Assembly: GCA_042090785.1 (NCBI GenBank)
Contig: JBELIP010000010.1
Location: 8,034-72,033 of the forward strand
DNA length: 64,000 bases
Direction: 5' to 3'
From: UBA7434 sp042090785
GTDB lineage: Bacteria > Pseudomonadota > Gammaproteobacteria > Pseudomonadales > UBA7434
In this document: positions 44,924-54,413 of the stretch, piece after piece
Numbering within the stretch: position 1 is the first letter of the stretch
How the letters are laid out: each line of letters begins with the position of its first letter
Position numbers and translations under genes: made by a program
Notes under the pieces: generated by a model
Database searches by the model: none
What the model saw: the letters and a program-made list of their open reading frames with translations, nothing else
Told to the model about the DNA's origin: nothing

Positions 44924-46042
44924 CTAGTGTCGCGTCGTCCAACTATGCATACCTTTAGCAATTACTTTATCAAGGCTTTTTTCTATTGCTGCTTGCGCTG
45001 AAACACCTAACTTCTCTTGCCATGTCTTTTTCTGTACATACTTCACTTCAAACACAGAAGCTTCTTTTATACGCTTAGAAATATATTCATCACTGGTGCT
45101 AATACCATCAACCAGTTGCTTCTCTAGCGCCACTTTGCCGTACCAAGTTTCCCCTGTAGCCACTAAGGGAATGTCTAACTGAGGACGATAATCACTCACA
45201 AAGCCTTTAAATAACTCATGCGTCTCTTCTAAGTCATCAATAAACTTTTTACGACCTTCTTCTGTATTTTCACCTAGCATAGTTAAGGTGCGCTTATATT
45301 CACCCGCGGTTAATACATCGTAATCGACATCAAACTTCTTTAATACCTTATTGAAATTAGGCAAGCTGGCTACCACACCAATAGAACCAATAACGGCAAA
45401 TGGTGAAGCAAGAATTTTATCCGCAATACAAGCCATCATATAACCGCCGCTCGCAGCGACCTTATCAACACAAATAGTCAACGGAATATTTGCCGAGCGA
45501 ATTCTTGCTAACTGCGATGATGCTAAACCATATGAGTGAACCATACCGCCTGGACTTTCGAGCCGAACAACAATTTCATCTTTGGGCTTAGCAAGCGTTA
45601 ATACTGTAGTAATTTCTTCGCGGAAGGTTTCAACTTCGGACGCTTTCATATCGCCATCAAAGTCTAATACATAAACATGACCGGTACTGGCTTCGGCAAC
45701 TTCACTAGTCGTATCACTTTCGACATCACTTTCAGCATCACTACTGGCTTGTTTAGCTAATTTTTTTGCTTCTTTTTTTGCCGCTTTGTCTTTTTTCTTT
45801 TGGTTTTGCTTTTCGGTTTTTTCTAATTGTTTAATGACATGCTCATCTAATACAGCATGCTGCATTACGTCTTCCATTTGCTTATAGCGATCATTCAATT
45901 TTTTAACTTCTAAGCGCCCTTCACCTTCACCACCACGCTGACCGGCATTAACAGCCACCGATATCAATAAAACGATAGCAATAAGAAATGTCGCCACTTT
46001 GGCAAAAAATAATCCGTATTCAGCAAGTAATTCAATTAACAC
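44924..46042 (-). CDS. sohB: protease SohB, inner membrane
   Basis: A 372-residue membrane serine protease of the SppA/SohB (S49) family. An N-terminal anchor (LLAEYGLFFAKVATFLIAIVLLISVAV) precedes a lysine-rich then Ser/Asp/Glu-rich linker (about residues 65-120), longer than in E. coli SohB (349 residues in all). The catalytic serine lies in KVAASGGYMMACIADKI, and the lysine in GEYKRTLTMLGEN. I chose GTG at 46042: AAAGG lies 7 bases upstream and the sequence then aligns with the E. coli start MELLSEYGLF. The frame to 46126 adds 28 unsupported residues. Confidence 0.94.
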   Translation of the reverse strand: MLIELLAEYGLFFAKVATFLIAIVLLISVAVNAGQRGGEGEGRLEVKKLNDRYKQMEDVMQHAVLDEHVIKQLEKTEKQNQKKKDKAAKKEAKKLAKQASSDAESDVESDTTSEVAEASTGHVYVLDFDGDMKASEVETFREEITTVLTLAKPKDEIVVRLESPGGMVHSYGLASSQLARIRSANIPLTICVDKVAASGGYMMACIADKILASPFAVIGSIGVVASLPNFNKVLKKFDVDYDVLTAGEYKRTLTMLGENTEEGRKKFIDDLEETHELFKGFVSDYRPQLDIPLVATGETWYGKVALEKQLVDGISTSDEYISKRIKEASVFEVKYVQKKTWQEKLGVSAQAAIEKSLDKVIAKGMHSWTTRH

Positions 46043-46299
46043 AGCAAAACCTTTTAAACGAGTGAGTAAAATACGTCTATTTTTCAAACAAGGCGCACTT
46101 TCAAATAAATGAAAACACATGCGCAAACAGTAAGAAGCCTGTTAACTAGACGCTTTCTAAAGATAGCTGGAACGGACTAAACCGCTAGCCAGCCGAAACG
46201 GAGAAGATTAAACAAGGAAAAAGCAGCAATGTCTACCACGATATTACCCTGAACAACGCGAGAATACCCTTCTTATGATTATTTTCCCTAAGCAGAACT

Positions 46300-48362
46300 T
46301 TACCTCAGAGCGGTTAAACTATCATCAATTAACTGGCTTACCCTGCTGTCTGCTGATCGACCGGCACTCAACTCATCCAACAAATACTCAACACTGACTA
46401 ACGCATCCGCTAAACGCTCTAACCAATCGTCACCTACCGCATCATTAGAGTTTCCCTGATAAGCCATGTTCAACAGCTCGGCACAGCGATTCATTAACGC
46501 TTCGGCATTGCTGACATCCATGATATTAAAAGCGCCGCCAACGCTCTGTAAACATACCCCAATATTGGCAATGTGGTCTCGATCATAATGAGAATCGATA
46601 TAGGCAATGACCGCTCGCTTAGCCAAACCAATATTCGATTTTGACTCTTCATATAAATTCATTTGCGCTTGCTGTAACAAGCCCCTAGCAACCGTAGATT
46701 TATTCTCTTGGCTGCCACCCTCATCAAGTAATGAGCCGGTGAGTAATGCATTTTCAATATACAACACCATATTGGCTACATCTAACAAGGCCTCTTGATC
46801 GGGTGGATCAAGACGCCAGTTATTCATTTGCTCAACGGCCTTATCTATCGGCGAGGTTGCCGCCATATAACCACTCACTTTTAATACCGCAGATATACGT
46901 TCACAATTTGTCATTAAAGTATCAATATTCTCGGTTTCACAAAGACCACTTTCTGACATCATATCGAGAATGCGCTTAGCGCCGAGCAGCTCGTCTTTAA
47001 TCACACCCAGCATAGAGAGCAATGCTTTGTAGGTGCTTCGCTCCATTGCCTCGCGATGTGCCATTAAAGCCTTATCATTCCATGGCAATGGAGTGAATTT
47101 ACCCAGTCGATTTAAATCTTCATCGTTAACATTTTGAGGGTCAGCCAACAGTATTAATAGGCTTAGCTCTGCTAATACCTCAGTATCCGGCAGGCTATGC
47201 ATACCGTGTAAAGGGTCTTTTTCTAAACGCTTGAGGCTTCGATCAAACTTGGTGAAAAAATGTCTTCGCTGCGCGGTTAACTCTAGCGAATTGTCAGCAT
47301 AGGCTGCGACCAGTTTTTTTAGTAACCGCCAAACCGATGCGTTAACACTGCCATGACACAAGTTCATAGAACGCTCAGCTACTCGATCAATCAACACCAG
47401 CTTGGCGCTTACATCACTGTCACGTAACAAGCCGATAAGTGCTGTTTGATACATTTGGCGCAGATGCCTAAACGTTTTTCTGTGTGCGTCTTGATGCTCA
47501 TTCTGTTCATACTGCTCCTGCTGCTGAGCTGTCTCAGCGCTAACGTCGTCCTGTCGCTCTGGGCTGTCGACAGATTCAGAACCCGTTATGGGCACCAAAC
47601 TCAACTCTATGACATCAGCAACAGCGGCGGCTGGCTCCTCAGTTAAGTCATTGGCTAATTGACCTACGGCGTCATCCATTAATTCTTTAGCTTGATAATC
47701 GAATTCAATAAGCGTACTTTCGCTAACAAATGCCGACAAACCTGCGCTTGCTAAGGCATAAAAACATGGTGCCAAAAGCAACGGCGATGCAACACCGGTG
47801 GTTTGTACATATTCAAAAAAGCGGGGCAATAAATAGACACACTGAAACAAGGCATCATACTGACGAGCACTAATCGCTTTTTCGACATCGGGCTCTGCTT
47901 GATAAACCCGCTCTACCGCTTGCGCTAACTGCACAGACAAACTTGCCGCCACCGGCAAATCAAGCAGTGTAAAGACACCGGCCACCTCATCCAACTGCAA
48001 CGATAATTTTTTAACCAGAGCCTCAGTAGGTACTGCATTATTAAGGCTTTGCTCCACTAATGCATTTAACTGTTCAGAAACCCGTGAGAGCGCCTCGACC
48101 AATTCCGGCTCCACGACATCGAGAGTGCCTTCTGATAATAAGATATTCTGTGATATAAACGCAGCAGCCTGAGACGACTGAAATGACTGAAATGACTGAA
48201 ATGACNNNNNNNNNNNNNNNNNNNNNNNNNNNNNNNNNNNNNNNNNNNNNNNNNNNNNNNNNNNNNNNNNNNNNNNNNNNNNNNNNNNNNNNNNNNNNNN
48301 NNNNNTTTGTGCTTGTTTTGCGGCTGATATTGCCACGGATCTGTAAAAATAACTGCTGACAT
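46300..48362 (-). CDS. fimL: FimL-like (ChpA N-terminal-like) protein, interrupted by an assembly gap
   Basis: A large helical protein related to FimL, which in Pseudomonas supports type IV pilus function and cAMP signalling. It resembles the Hpt-bearing N terminus of ChpA but lacks a phospho-histidine I can identify. The C-terminal region (LAKRAVIAYIDSHYDRDHIANIGVCLQSVGGAFNIM) is the most recognisable part. A 100-N gap (48206-48305) cuts the 5' end. The likeliest start is the ATG at 48362 (MSAVIFTDPWQYQPQNKHK), which is out of frame by window coordinates but need not be in reality. Adjacent nhaB and the dnaQ-rnhA block support the identity. Confidence 0.72.
48179..48205 (+). repeat. 9-bp tandem repeat at the edge of the 100-N gap in fimL
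   Basis: TGAAATGAC occurs three times in tandem (48179-48205) and then the Ns begin (48206-48305). On the gene's strand it encodes Ser-Phe-Gln repeats. No repeat copy is visible on the other side of the gap. Confidence 0.93.
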
Positions 48363-48449
48363 TCAGTATAGGTAATAAGCGTCCTCACGTTGACCATAGT
48401 GCTGTAATCAATGAACACAGCCGCCTAGATGTGATCAAAGTCCACTTTC

Positions 48450-48548
48450 TTATTGCGCTTGTGCAAGGTAAGCCGCCTCGAGCACCGTGACCCCGATCAA
48501 GTAGCGATTCAAGAGACTGCGCACAGCAGCTCCACATGCCTCCGGCAC
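48450..48548 (-). CDS. candidate 32-residue small protein upstream of fimL
   Basis: From a GTG at 48548 the frame reads VPEACGAAVRSLLNRYLIGV, then TVLEAAYLAQAQ, and stops at TAA (48452-48450). AGGTGA lies a few bases upstream, a good ribosome site. The segment is GC-richer than its surroundings and amphipathic. It could be a leader peptide of fimL, a genuine small protein or chance. No homologue is known to me. Confidence 0.3.
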   Translation of the reverse strand: MPEACGAAVRSLLNRYLIGVTVLEAAYLAQAQ

Positions 48549-48798
48549 ACTTTCACCTAGACCTTTGACTAGACAAGCTAATGGACTGTTTTTTTATATC
48601 GATTAAGACCATAACAGCCCCAAAACGGTTATAGACAGTCTATAATTCGTCCCTTCAGCGTTAAGACAATTTAGCCGCTCAATTACACAAATCTATGCGT
48701 ATCTACCGTGCCATGCTTTTAACTAATGTCATTTAACGTATTTAACCAATGCTATTTAACTTGCGTTATTAACACCGCTATTTCGAAGGATTTATTTC
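48549..48798. other. intergenic region upstream of nhaB
   Basis: No gene is seen. A perfect 7-1-7 palindrome, TATAGACAGTCTATA (48630-48644), overlaps a TATAAT at 48641-48646 that is a good -10 box. The region to nhaB also contains near-repeats of TGCTATTTAAC/GTATTTAACC around 48735-48775. The ribosome site GAAGGA lies just before the nhaB ATG. Confidence 0.5.
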
Positions 48799-50406
48799 AT
48801 GCAAAGCGTATCAACAGGCCAAGCCATCTACCGTAATTTTTTAGGCGACGCGCCAAACTGGTATAAGAATGCCATTATCCTTTTTTTAATTGCCAACCCC
48901 TTTCTATTAAATATTACTGGCTCGTTTATTATGGGCTGGATATTGATTTTACAATTTATCTTTACGCTTGCTATGGCACTAAAATGCTACCCGCTGCAAA
49001 GTGGCGGCTTGCTAGCTATGGAGGCCATCATTCTTGGCATGGCCAGCCCACAGGATGTCTACCACGAAATACAGCTCAACCTACCGGTTATCTTGCTATT
49101 GGTCTTTATGGTGGCCGGCATTTATTTTATGAAGGACCTACTGCTCTTCACCTTCACTAAGCTATTAACTAAAGTGCGCTCCAAGGTTTGGCTCTCGCTA
49201 TTATTTAGTTTTGTCGCTGCTTTTTTATCAGCGTTTCTCGATGCACTTACCGTTATTGCTGTAGTCATTAGCGTTGCCGTTGGTTTTTATGCCATCTTTC
49301 AAAAAGTTGCATCCATAGAGGGTTATGAAGAATCTGAGCACAGCGATAGTAATAATGAAGATAACAATATCCATCATTTACACCGTGAAGATTTAGATCA
49401 ATTTCGTGGCTTTTTACGTGACCTGATGATGCATGCCGCTATTGGTACTGCACTCGGTGGCGTTTGCACACAAGTCGGCGAGCCACAAAACTTAGTGATT
49501 GCTGCTCAATCGGACTGGCAGTTTATGGAGTTTTTCTGGCGCATGGCGCCGGTCACTATCCCGGTCTTAATAGCTGGATTATGTGTTGTAGTATTTCTCG
49601 AAAAATACCATTGGTTTGGATACGGCTGGCAACTGCCTGAATCCGTACGTAAAGTCCTGGTTGAGGATGCCGAAGAACAAGATGCAAAACGTAGCCATCA
49701 AGATAAGATAGCACTAGTTATTCAAGCATTAGTGGCCTTATGGTTAATTGTTGGTTTAGCATTACACTTGGCAGAAGTCGGCGTTATTGGCTTAACCGTT
49801 ATTGTGTTAACAACAGCATTTAACGGCATTACTAGCGAGCATGCTTTAGGTAAAGCATTTGAAGAAGCCCTGCCCTTCACCTCATTACTCGTTGTGTTTT
49901 TTGCTATTGTTGCCGTTATCGAAAAACAAGGATTATTCACTGGCATTATCAATGGCGTTTTAGCTATGGATAGAGACATGCAAGTGCCTATGTTTTATTT
50001 AGCTAACGGTATGCTATCGGCTATTAGCGATAATGTATTTGTTGGCACGGTGTATATCACTGAACTCAAACAAGCACTAACGAGCGGCACGATTGATCGC
50101 GCACAATACGATATGTTAGCCGTAGCAATAAATACGGGAACCAACATACCGTCGGTTGCCACACCAAACGGCCAAGCCGCATTCTTGTTTTTGTTAACCT
50201 CTTCACTGGCACCACTTATACGCTTAGGTTATGGCACAATGGCTTATAAAGCACTGCCCTATACTATAGTGCTCACTATTGTCGGCTTGTTAAGCGTGCA
50301 CTTTATTTTGCCTGACGCCACAGCCTATATGATCCAAGAAGGCATTATCTCTAACTTACATCTTTCTGAGCTCCCAACCGATATTGGCAGCTCGGGACAT
50401 CACTAA
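48799..50406 (+). CDS. nhaB: Na+/H+ antiporter NhaB
   Basis: A 535-residue polytopic inner-membrane antiporter with about 12 hydrophobic segments, slightly longer than E. coli NhaB (513). The family N terminus (NFLGDAPNWYKNAIILFLIANP) and internal motifs (LDALTVIAVVISVAVGFY; LGGVCTQVGEPQNLVIAAQSDW; AISDNVFVGTVYI; NTGTNIPSVATPNGQAAFLFLL) are clear. It exports Na+ in exchange for H+. The first cytoplasmic loop has an acidic, Ser/Asn-rich insert (EESEHSDSNNEDNN) after the sixth-segment region. ATG at 48799 with GAAGGA upstream. Confidence 0.97.
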   Translation: MQSVSTGQAIYRNFLGDAPNWYKNAIILFLIANPFLLNITGSFIMGWILILQFIFTLAMALKCYPLQSGGLLAMEAIILGMASPQDVYHEIQLNLPVILLLVFMVAGIYFMKDLLLFTFTKLLTKVRSKVWLSLLFSFVAAFLSAFLDALTVIAVVISVAVGFYAIFQKVASIEGYEESEHSDSNNEDNNIHHLHREDLDQFRGFLRDLMMHAAIGTALGGVCTQVGEPQNLVIAAQSDWQFMEFFWRMAPVTIPVLIAGLCVVVFLEKYHWFGYGWQLPESVRKVLVEDAEEQDAKRSHQDKIALVIQALVALWLIVGLALHLAEVGVIGLTVIVLTTAFNGITSEHALGKAFEEALPFTSLLVVFFAIVAVIEKQGLFTGIINGVLAMDRDMQVPMFYLANGMLSAISDNVFVGTVYITELKQALTSGTIDRAQYDMLAVAINTGTNIPSVATPNGQAAFLFLLTSSLAPLIRLGYGTMAYKALPYTIVLTIVGLLSVHFILPDATAYMIQEGIISNLHLSELPTDIGSSGHH

Positions 50407-50453
50407 ACCAACAAGCTATTAATAAAATAATAATTTAGCTCAGCATATATATT

Positions 50454-51326
50454 GTGAAAACGCTTTTAGTCACATCACTATTAAAATTCATAGGCCTCAT
50501 GCCATTGTCAGTTGCACGCGCAATTGCCCGTGGCATTGCCCACTTATTATCGTTGAGCAATAACAAAATTTATCGACTCACCCGCATTAATATTGCGCTC
50601 ACTCAACCGCAGCTTAGCGATAAAGAATTAAATAGCATTAGCAAAGACAGCGTTGCAAGTACAGTGATTAACGCATTTGAAATGCCCATTATCTGGCAGC
50701 GTGAAAATAACTGGGTAGACAAAAAAACTCAAACTATAGAGGGTGCCGCCAACTTAAGCGCAGCCATCGCCGAGCAAAAAGGCGTCATTATTATTGCTCC
50801 GCATATTGGCAATTGGGAAGTACTCGGTCGACATTTACCCAGCTACGCTTCAACCACTAGCCTTTATCAACCCCCTAAAATAACCGCTTTAGAAAACATT
50901 GTTAAAAAGGGCCGTGAGCTTTCAGGCGCTACGCTCGTCCCAACCAATCAACGTGGAGTAGCCGCATTATTAAAAGCGCTACGACGTGGAGAAATAACCA
51001 CTATTTTGCCCGATCAAGTGCCACAAAAGAATTCTGGCACTTTCGCCCCCTTTTACGGCATATCGGCTTACACCATGACACTGGTTTATAATTTAATTCA
51101 AAAGACAGGTTGTCGCGCAGTGCTCGGTTACGCATTGCGCGTTCCCGGTGGCTTTAAGGTAGTATATTGTGAGGCGCCAACGGCTATTTATAGTGCTGAC
51201 CAAGATGTGTCTATAGCGGCTTTAAATACCATGGTAGAAACAGCCATTAATGACGATATTGCGCAATATCAATGGGCTTATAAGCGCTTTAAAGTTCAAC
51301 CCGAAGGCGTGAAAAAACCTTATTAG
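50454..51326 (+). CDS. lipid A biosynthesis lauroyl/myristoyl acyltransferase (HtrB/LpxL type)
   Basis: A 290-residue inner-membrane acyltransferase of the LpxL/LpxM family. The HxxxxE catalytic motif is APHIGNWEVLGR (H and E present), and the ILPDQVPQKNSGTFAPFYG segment follows. It adds a secondary acyl chain to Kdo2-lipid A or a related acceptor. An N-terminal hydrophobic anchor is present. It starts with GTG at 50454, 47 bases after nhaB. Which chain it transfers cannot be read from sequence. Confidence 0.92.
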   Translation: MKTLLVTSLLKFIGLMPLSVARAIARGIAHLLSLSNNKIYRLTRINIALTQPQLSDKELNSISKDSVASTVINAFEMPIIWQRENNWVDKKTQTIEGAANLSAAIAEQKGVIIIAPHIGNWEVLGRHLPSYASTTSLYQPPKITALENIVKKGRELSGATLVPTNQRGVAALLKALRRGEITTILPDQVPQKNSGTFAPFYGISAYTMTLVYNLIQKTGCRAVLGYALRVPGGFKVVYCEAPTAIYSADQDVSIAALNTMVETAINDDIAQYQWAYKRFKVQPEGVKKPY

Positions 51327-51372
51327 CCCGTTATCTTAAAATAATTATGTGTACCTGCGGCCATACCGTTGG

Positions 51373-52104
51373 CTATACCTCAGGCGTTTTTAACCAAAGA
51401 CATTGCCCATCACTTTTTTTATCGATAGTTGCAAGTAACGCCTCATGCGCTGCTAGCTCTTGCGCGTTGGCGGCAATAACCGGTAGCTTTTGGCGACCAG
51501 TGTCTAACCGAACCAGTCCTGTTTGATGGTTCTCTTCTTGAGTTCCAGCCTCGGCCTCACCGCCTAAATATAAAGACGTTTGGCCACCTGTCATCATTAA
51601 ATAAACGTCAGCTAAAATCTCAGCATCAAGTAGTGCACCATGCAACTCTCGCTTAGCATTATCGACGGCATAACGCTTACATAATGCATCCAAATTATTT
51701 TTCTGGCCTGGGTGTTTTTTGCGGGCCAGCACCAAGCTATCTATGACGCCACAAATACTGCTGGTTTTTTTAACCTTACTACCCGCCAGCTTTAATTCAT
51801 GATCAATAAAACCAATATCAAACGGGGCGTTATGAATAATTAATTCAGCGCCATCAATAAAAGCTAAAAAATCATCAACAACATTCGCAAACAAGGGCTT
51901 GTCTGCTAAAAATTCGTTGCTAATACCGTGGACTTCTAACGCGCCCTGATCAATCTCGCGCTCTGGCTGAATATACTGATGGTAGTGCTTACCCGTTAAG
52001 CGGCGATTAACTAACTCAACACAGCCAATTTCAATAATTCTATGGCCCTGCGACGGCTCTAAACCGGTAGTTTCTGTATCAAGTACAACTTGTCGTGTCG
52101 CCAT
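51373..52104 (-). CDS. dnaQ: DNA polymerase III epsilon subunit (proofreading exonuclease)
   Basis: A 243-residue 3'-5' exonuclease of the replicative polymerase. Exo I is VLDTETTGLEP, Exo II is IIHNAPFDIGFIDHEL and Exo III is HGALLDAEILADVYLMM. The clamp-binding motif QTSLYLGG lies immediately after. The C-terminal segment that binds the polymerase alpha subunit follows. It is downstream of rnhA on the same strand (40 bp), the Pseudomonas arrangement rather than the divergent E. coli one. Confidence 0.97.
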   Translation of the reverse strand: MATRQVVLDTETTGLEPSQGHRIIEIGCVELVNRRLTGKHYHQYIQPEREIDQGALEVHGISNEFLADKPLFANVVDDFLAFIDGAELIIHNAPFDIGFIDHELKLAGSKVKKTSSICGVIDSLVLARKKHPGQKNNLDALCKRYAVDNAKRELHGALLDAEILADVYLMMTGGQTSLYLGGEAEAGTQEENHQTGLVRLDTGRQKLPVIAANAQELAAHEALLATIDKKSDGQCLWLKTPEV

Positions 52105-52144
52105 GGGTTACTGCCTTTTGATGAATGCTATTGAATAAGGTTTA

Positions 52145-52579
52145 TTATATTTTCTCTATACCTAGATTTGCCAACTCATCAGCAATTTCATTTTCAGCAT
52201 GCCCCGAGTGACCTTTAACCCACTGCCACTCAATGCTATGCCGTTGGGATTGATCATCTAACTCGCGCCAAAGGTCGGCATTTTTAACCGGCTTTTTTGC
52301 TGCTGTCCGCCAGCCATTGCGCTTCCAATTAGCTATCCACTCAGTTATGCCTTTTCGCACATACTGTGAATCGGTAACGAGCACAACAGTAGAAGCCGCT
52401 TCTAACAATCGCAAACCCTCTATGGCTGCACGCAGCTCCATACGGTTGTTAGTCGTCTCGCGCTCACCACCACAGTGGCGATGATCTTCGCCATCAATAC
52501 GCATTAGTACGCCCCAACCTCCAGGACCAGGATTACCTTTACACGCGCCATCGGTATACAACTCTATTGCCACACTCAT
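52145..52579 (-). CDS. rnhA: ribonuclease HI
   Basis: A 144-residue RNase HI that removes RNA from RNA-DNA hybrids. All catalytic residues are in place: YTDGACKGNPGPGGWG, TTNNRMELRAAIEGL, VTDSQYVRKGI and VKGHSGHAENEIADELA, with the substrate-binding basic helix region WKRNGWRTAAKKPVKN. The length is close to E. coli RnhA (155). It is part of a minus-strand cluster: methyltransferase, rnhA, dnaQ. Confidence 0.98.
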   Translation of the reverse strand: MSVAIELYTDGACKGNPGPGGWGVLMRIDGEDHRHCGGERETTNNRMELRAAIEGLRLLEAASTVVLVTDSQYVRKGITEWIANWKRNGWRTAAKKPVKNADLWRELDDQSQRHSIEWQWVKGHSGHAENEIADELANLGIEKI

Positions 52580-52711
52580 TACCCTGTCAGTTTATTTGCG
52601 ATGAATAAGCTTAAATTATAAATATAAGCCCTTATAAGAGAGCCCTTTTAAAAGCCCAGCTATTCTGGTGGTTGACCGATATAATTTCAAGACCCATACA
52701 AACTTAAATGA

Positions 52712-53482
52712 TTAATGTCGGTGATGCAGGCCTGTAGTCCGTGGCGTTTTAATACGTCCCATCCAATACTGGCGAATAAAGTTAACCGGAAAGCTTCGCT
52801 TTTTAGCAATCACCACATAAAACAGACCGAACGGCAAACAACAACGCTCGCCGAAATGCTCAAGCCCTTGCAAACGCTCAAGAACCGGTTGGCTATTAAT
52901 GGGCGGTCGATAAAAGTACGATTGCTGATGAACCACATTATAGTTCAACACCGATAACCAATCGGTTAATCGGCTTTGCCGAATAGCAGTATGCCCCATA
53001 GCTAAGCCCTTACCCCATTGCGCATATCGCTGATACAACGGCCAAATACTCATAGGATTAAACCCCACCACTAACATATGGCCACCCGCTGTTAGCGTTC
53101 GATCGGTTTCACGCAACAGTTGGTGGGGGTCGGTAGAAAACTCTAGGGTATGATGCAATAACGCAATATCAATACAATCGGTGGCAATGGGAAAAGATTG
53201 ATAATCTGCGCAAATACTATCGCGCGACTCGCCGTTAAAACTGGGGGCAAAACCCAACTGAATATATTGGCCGACGTTAGCGGCTTGAGAAAGCGGCTTA
53301 GCTTTTTGCACGCTTAACTGAAGCAAATTACAACCAACAAGGCTAGGCAGATGGCTATCGACTACCGCTGCTTCACTTGCCAGTAGCGCCTCGCCTAACG
53401 CAGTAGTTAAAAAGTCTTTAAAATCATTCATTGCCGCCGACATGGGTAACGAGGGCTTTACTGTTTTTTCCCCATCATGCAT
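52712..53482 (-). CDS. class I SAM-dependent methyltransferase domain protein
   Basis: A 256-residue protein with the Methyltransf_11 core. Segments such as LQLSVQKAKP, DIALLHHTLEFSTDPHQLLRETDRTLTAGGHMLVVGFNPMS follow the family pattern, though the glycine-rich SAM loop near the N terminus is not well formed. It matches the position of the PA1814-type methyltransferase between rnhA and gloB in Pseudomonas. The substrate is unknown. It is divergent from gloB by 82 bases. Starts at 53482 or at the ATGs a few codons in are possible. Confidence 0.82.
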   Translation of the reverse strand: MHDGEKTVKPSLPMSAAMNDFKDFLTTALGEALLASEAAVVDSHLPSLVGCNLLQLSVQKAKPLSQAANVGQYIQLGFAPSFNGESRDSICADYQSFPIATDCIDIALLHHTLEFSTDPHQLLRETDRTLTAGGHMLVVGFNPMSIWPLYQRYAQWGKGLAMGHTAIRQSRLTDWLSVLNYNVVHQQSYFYRPPINSQPVLERLQGLEHFGERCCLPFGLFYVVIAKKRSFPVNFIRQYWMGRIKTPRTTGLHHRH

Positions 53483-53564
53483 ATGACTTCGCTCGGTTTA
53501 AGGTAAACTATAAGCACAAAATAAAGTAGACTATACATCAATATATTAATCAGCCGAAAAACGA

Positions 53565-54374
53565 ATGACAACAAAAACAACGAACTCAACTAGTGAGTTT
53601 TGTATTACTCGCATACCTGCATTTAGCGATAATTATTTGTGGCTAATTGATAACGGCGTATCCGCTATAGCCATTGATCCCGGTGATGCCCAGCCCATCA
53701 TCGCTGAACTCGCTGCCAAACAACTCCGCCTTGATTACATATTAACCACCCACCATCACGCTGATCATATTGGTGGCGTCGCTGAATTACAAAAACGCTT
53801 TAATGTACAAGTCATTGGCCCAGACAGCTCTCATATTCCGCAAGTCACTCGCACCGTCACTGACGGCGAGCAAATTGAGCTGCTGGGCTTAGTCATTGAT
53901 GTTATTGCGGTGCCCGGCCATACGCTTGATCATATGGCTTACTTTATTGCCAACCCTAACCCACTTAACGGGCCGCAACTGTTTTGTGGCGACACTTTAT
54001 TTGCCGGTGGCTGTGGACGCTTATTTGAAGGCAGTCCTGCGCAAATGCGTCATTCACTGAGCAAACTTAAGCAGCTGCCTAATGAAACCCGCATTCACTG
54101 CGCGCATGAATATACGCAAGCCAACCTAAACTTTGCATTGGCCGTAGAGCCGAACAACGCCGATTTAATTCAGCGTATTATCAGCGTTAATTTACTGCGT
54201 AAAAACCAGCAGGCTACAGTCCCCTGTGAACTCGCTGAGGAACTCGCAACCAATCCGTTCTTGCGTTACGATAAGCCCAGCGTTATTGCAGCAGCAGCTA
54301 ATCGCTTACAGCAATCGTCATTAAGCGCTGACGAAGTATTTGCGACTATTCGACAGTGGAAAGATAACTTTTAA
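53565..54374 (+). CDS. gloB: hydroxyacylglutathione hydrolase (glyoxalase II)
   Basis: A 269-residue metallo-beta-lactamase-fold enzyme that hydrolyses S-lactoylglutathione, finishing methylglyoxal detoxification. The metal motif is TTHHHADHIGG, followed by VPGHTLDHMAYF, CGDTLFAGGCGRLFEG and HCAHEYTQANL. The C-terminal glutathione-binding helix domain ends with RYDKPSVIAAA. Length is normal. Confidence 0.97.
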   Translation: MTTKTTNSTSEFCITRIPAFSDNYLWLIDNGVSAIAIDPGDAQPIIAELAAKQLRLDYILTTHHHADHIGGVAELQKRFNVQVIGPDSSHIPQVTRTVTDGEQIELLGLVIDVIAVPGHTLDHMAYFIANPNPLNGPQLFCGDTLFAGGCGRLFEGSPAQMRHSLSKLKQLPNETRIHCAHEYTQANLNFALAVEPNNADLIQRIISVNLLRKNQQATVPCELAEELATNPFLRYDKPSVIAAAANRLQQSSLSADEVFATIRQWKDNF

Positions 54375-54413
54375 AGCGTCATTGATTAACCGAATTGAAG
54401 AGCCCCTACGTTT

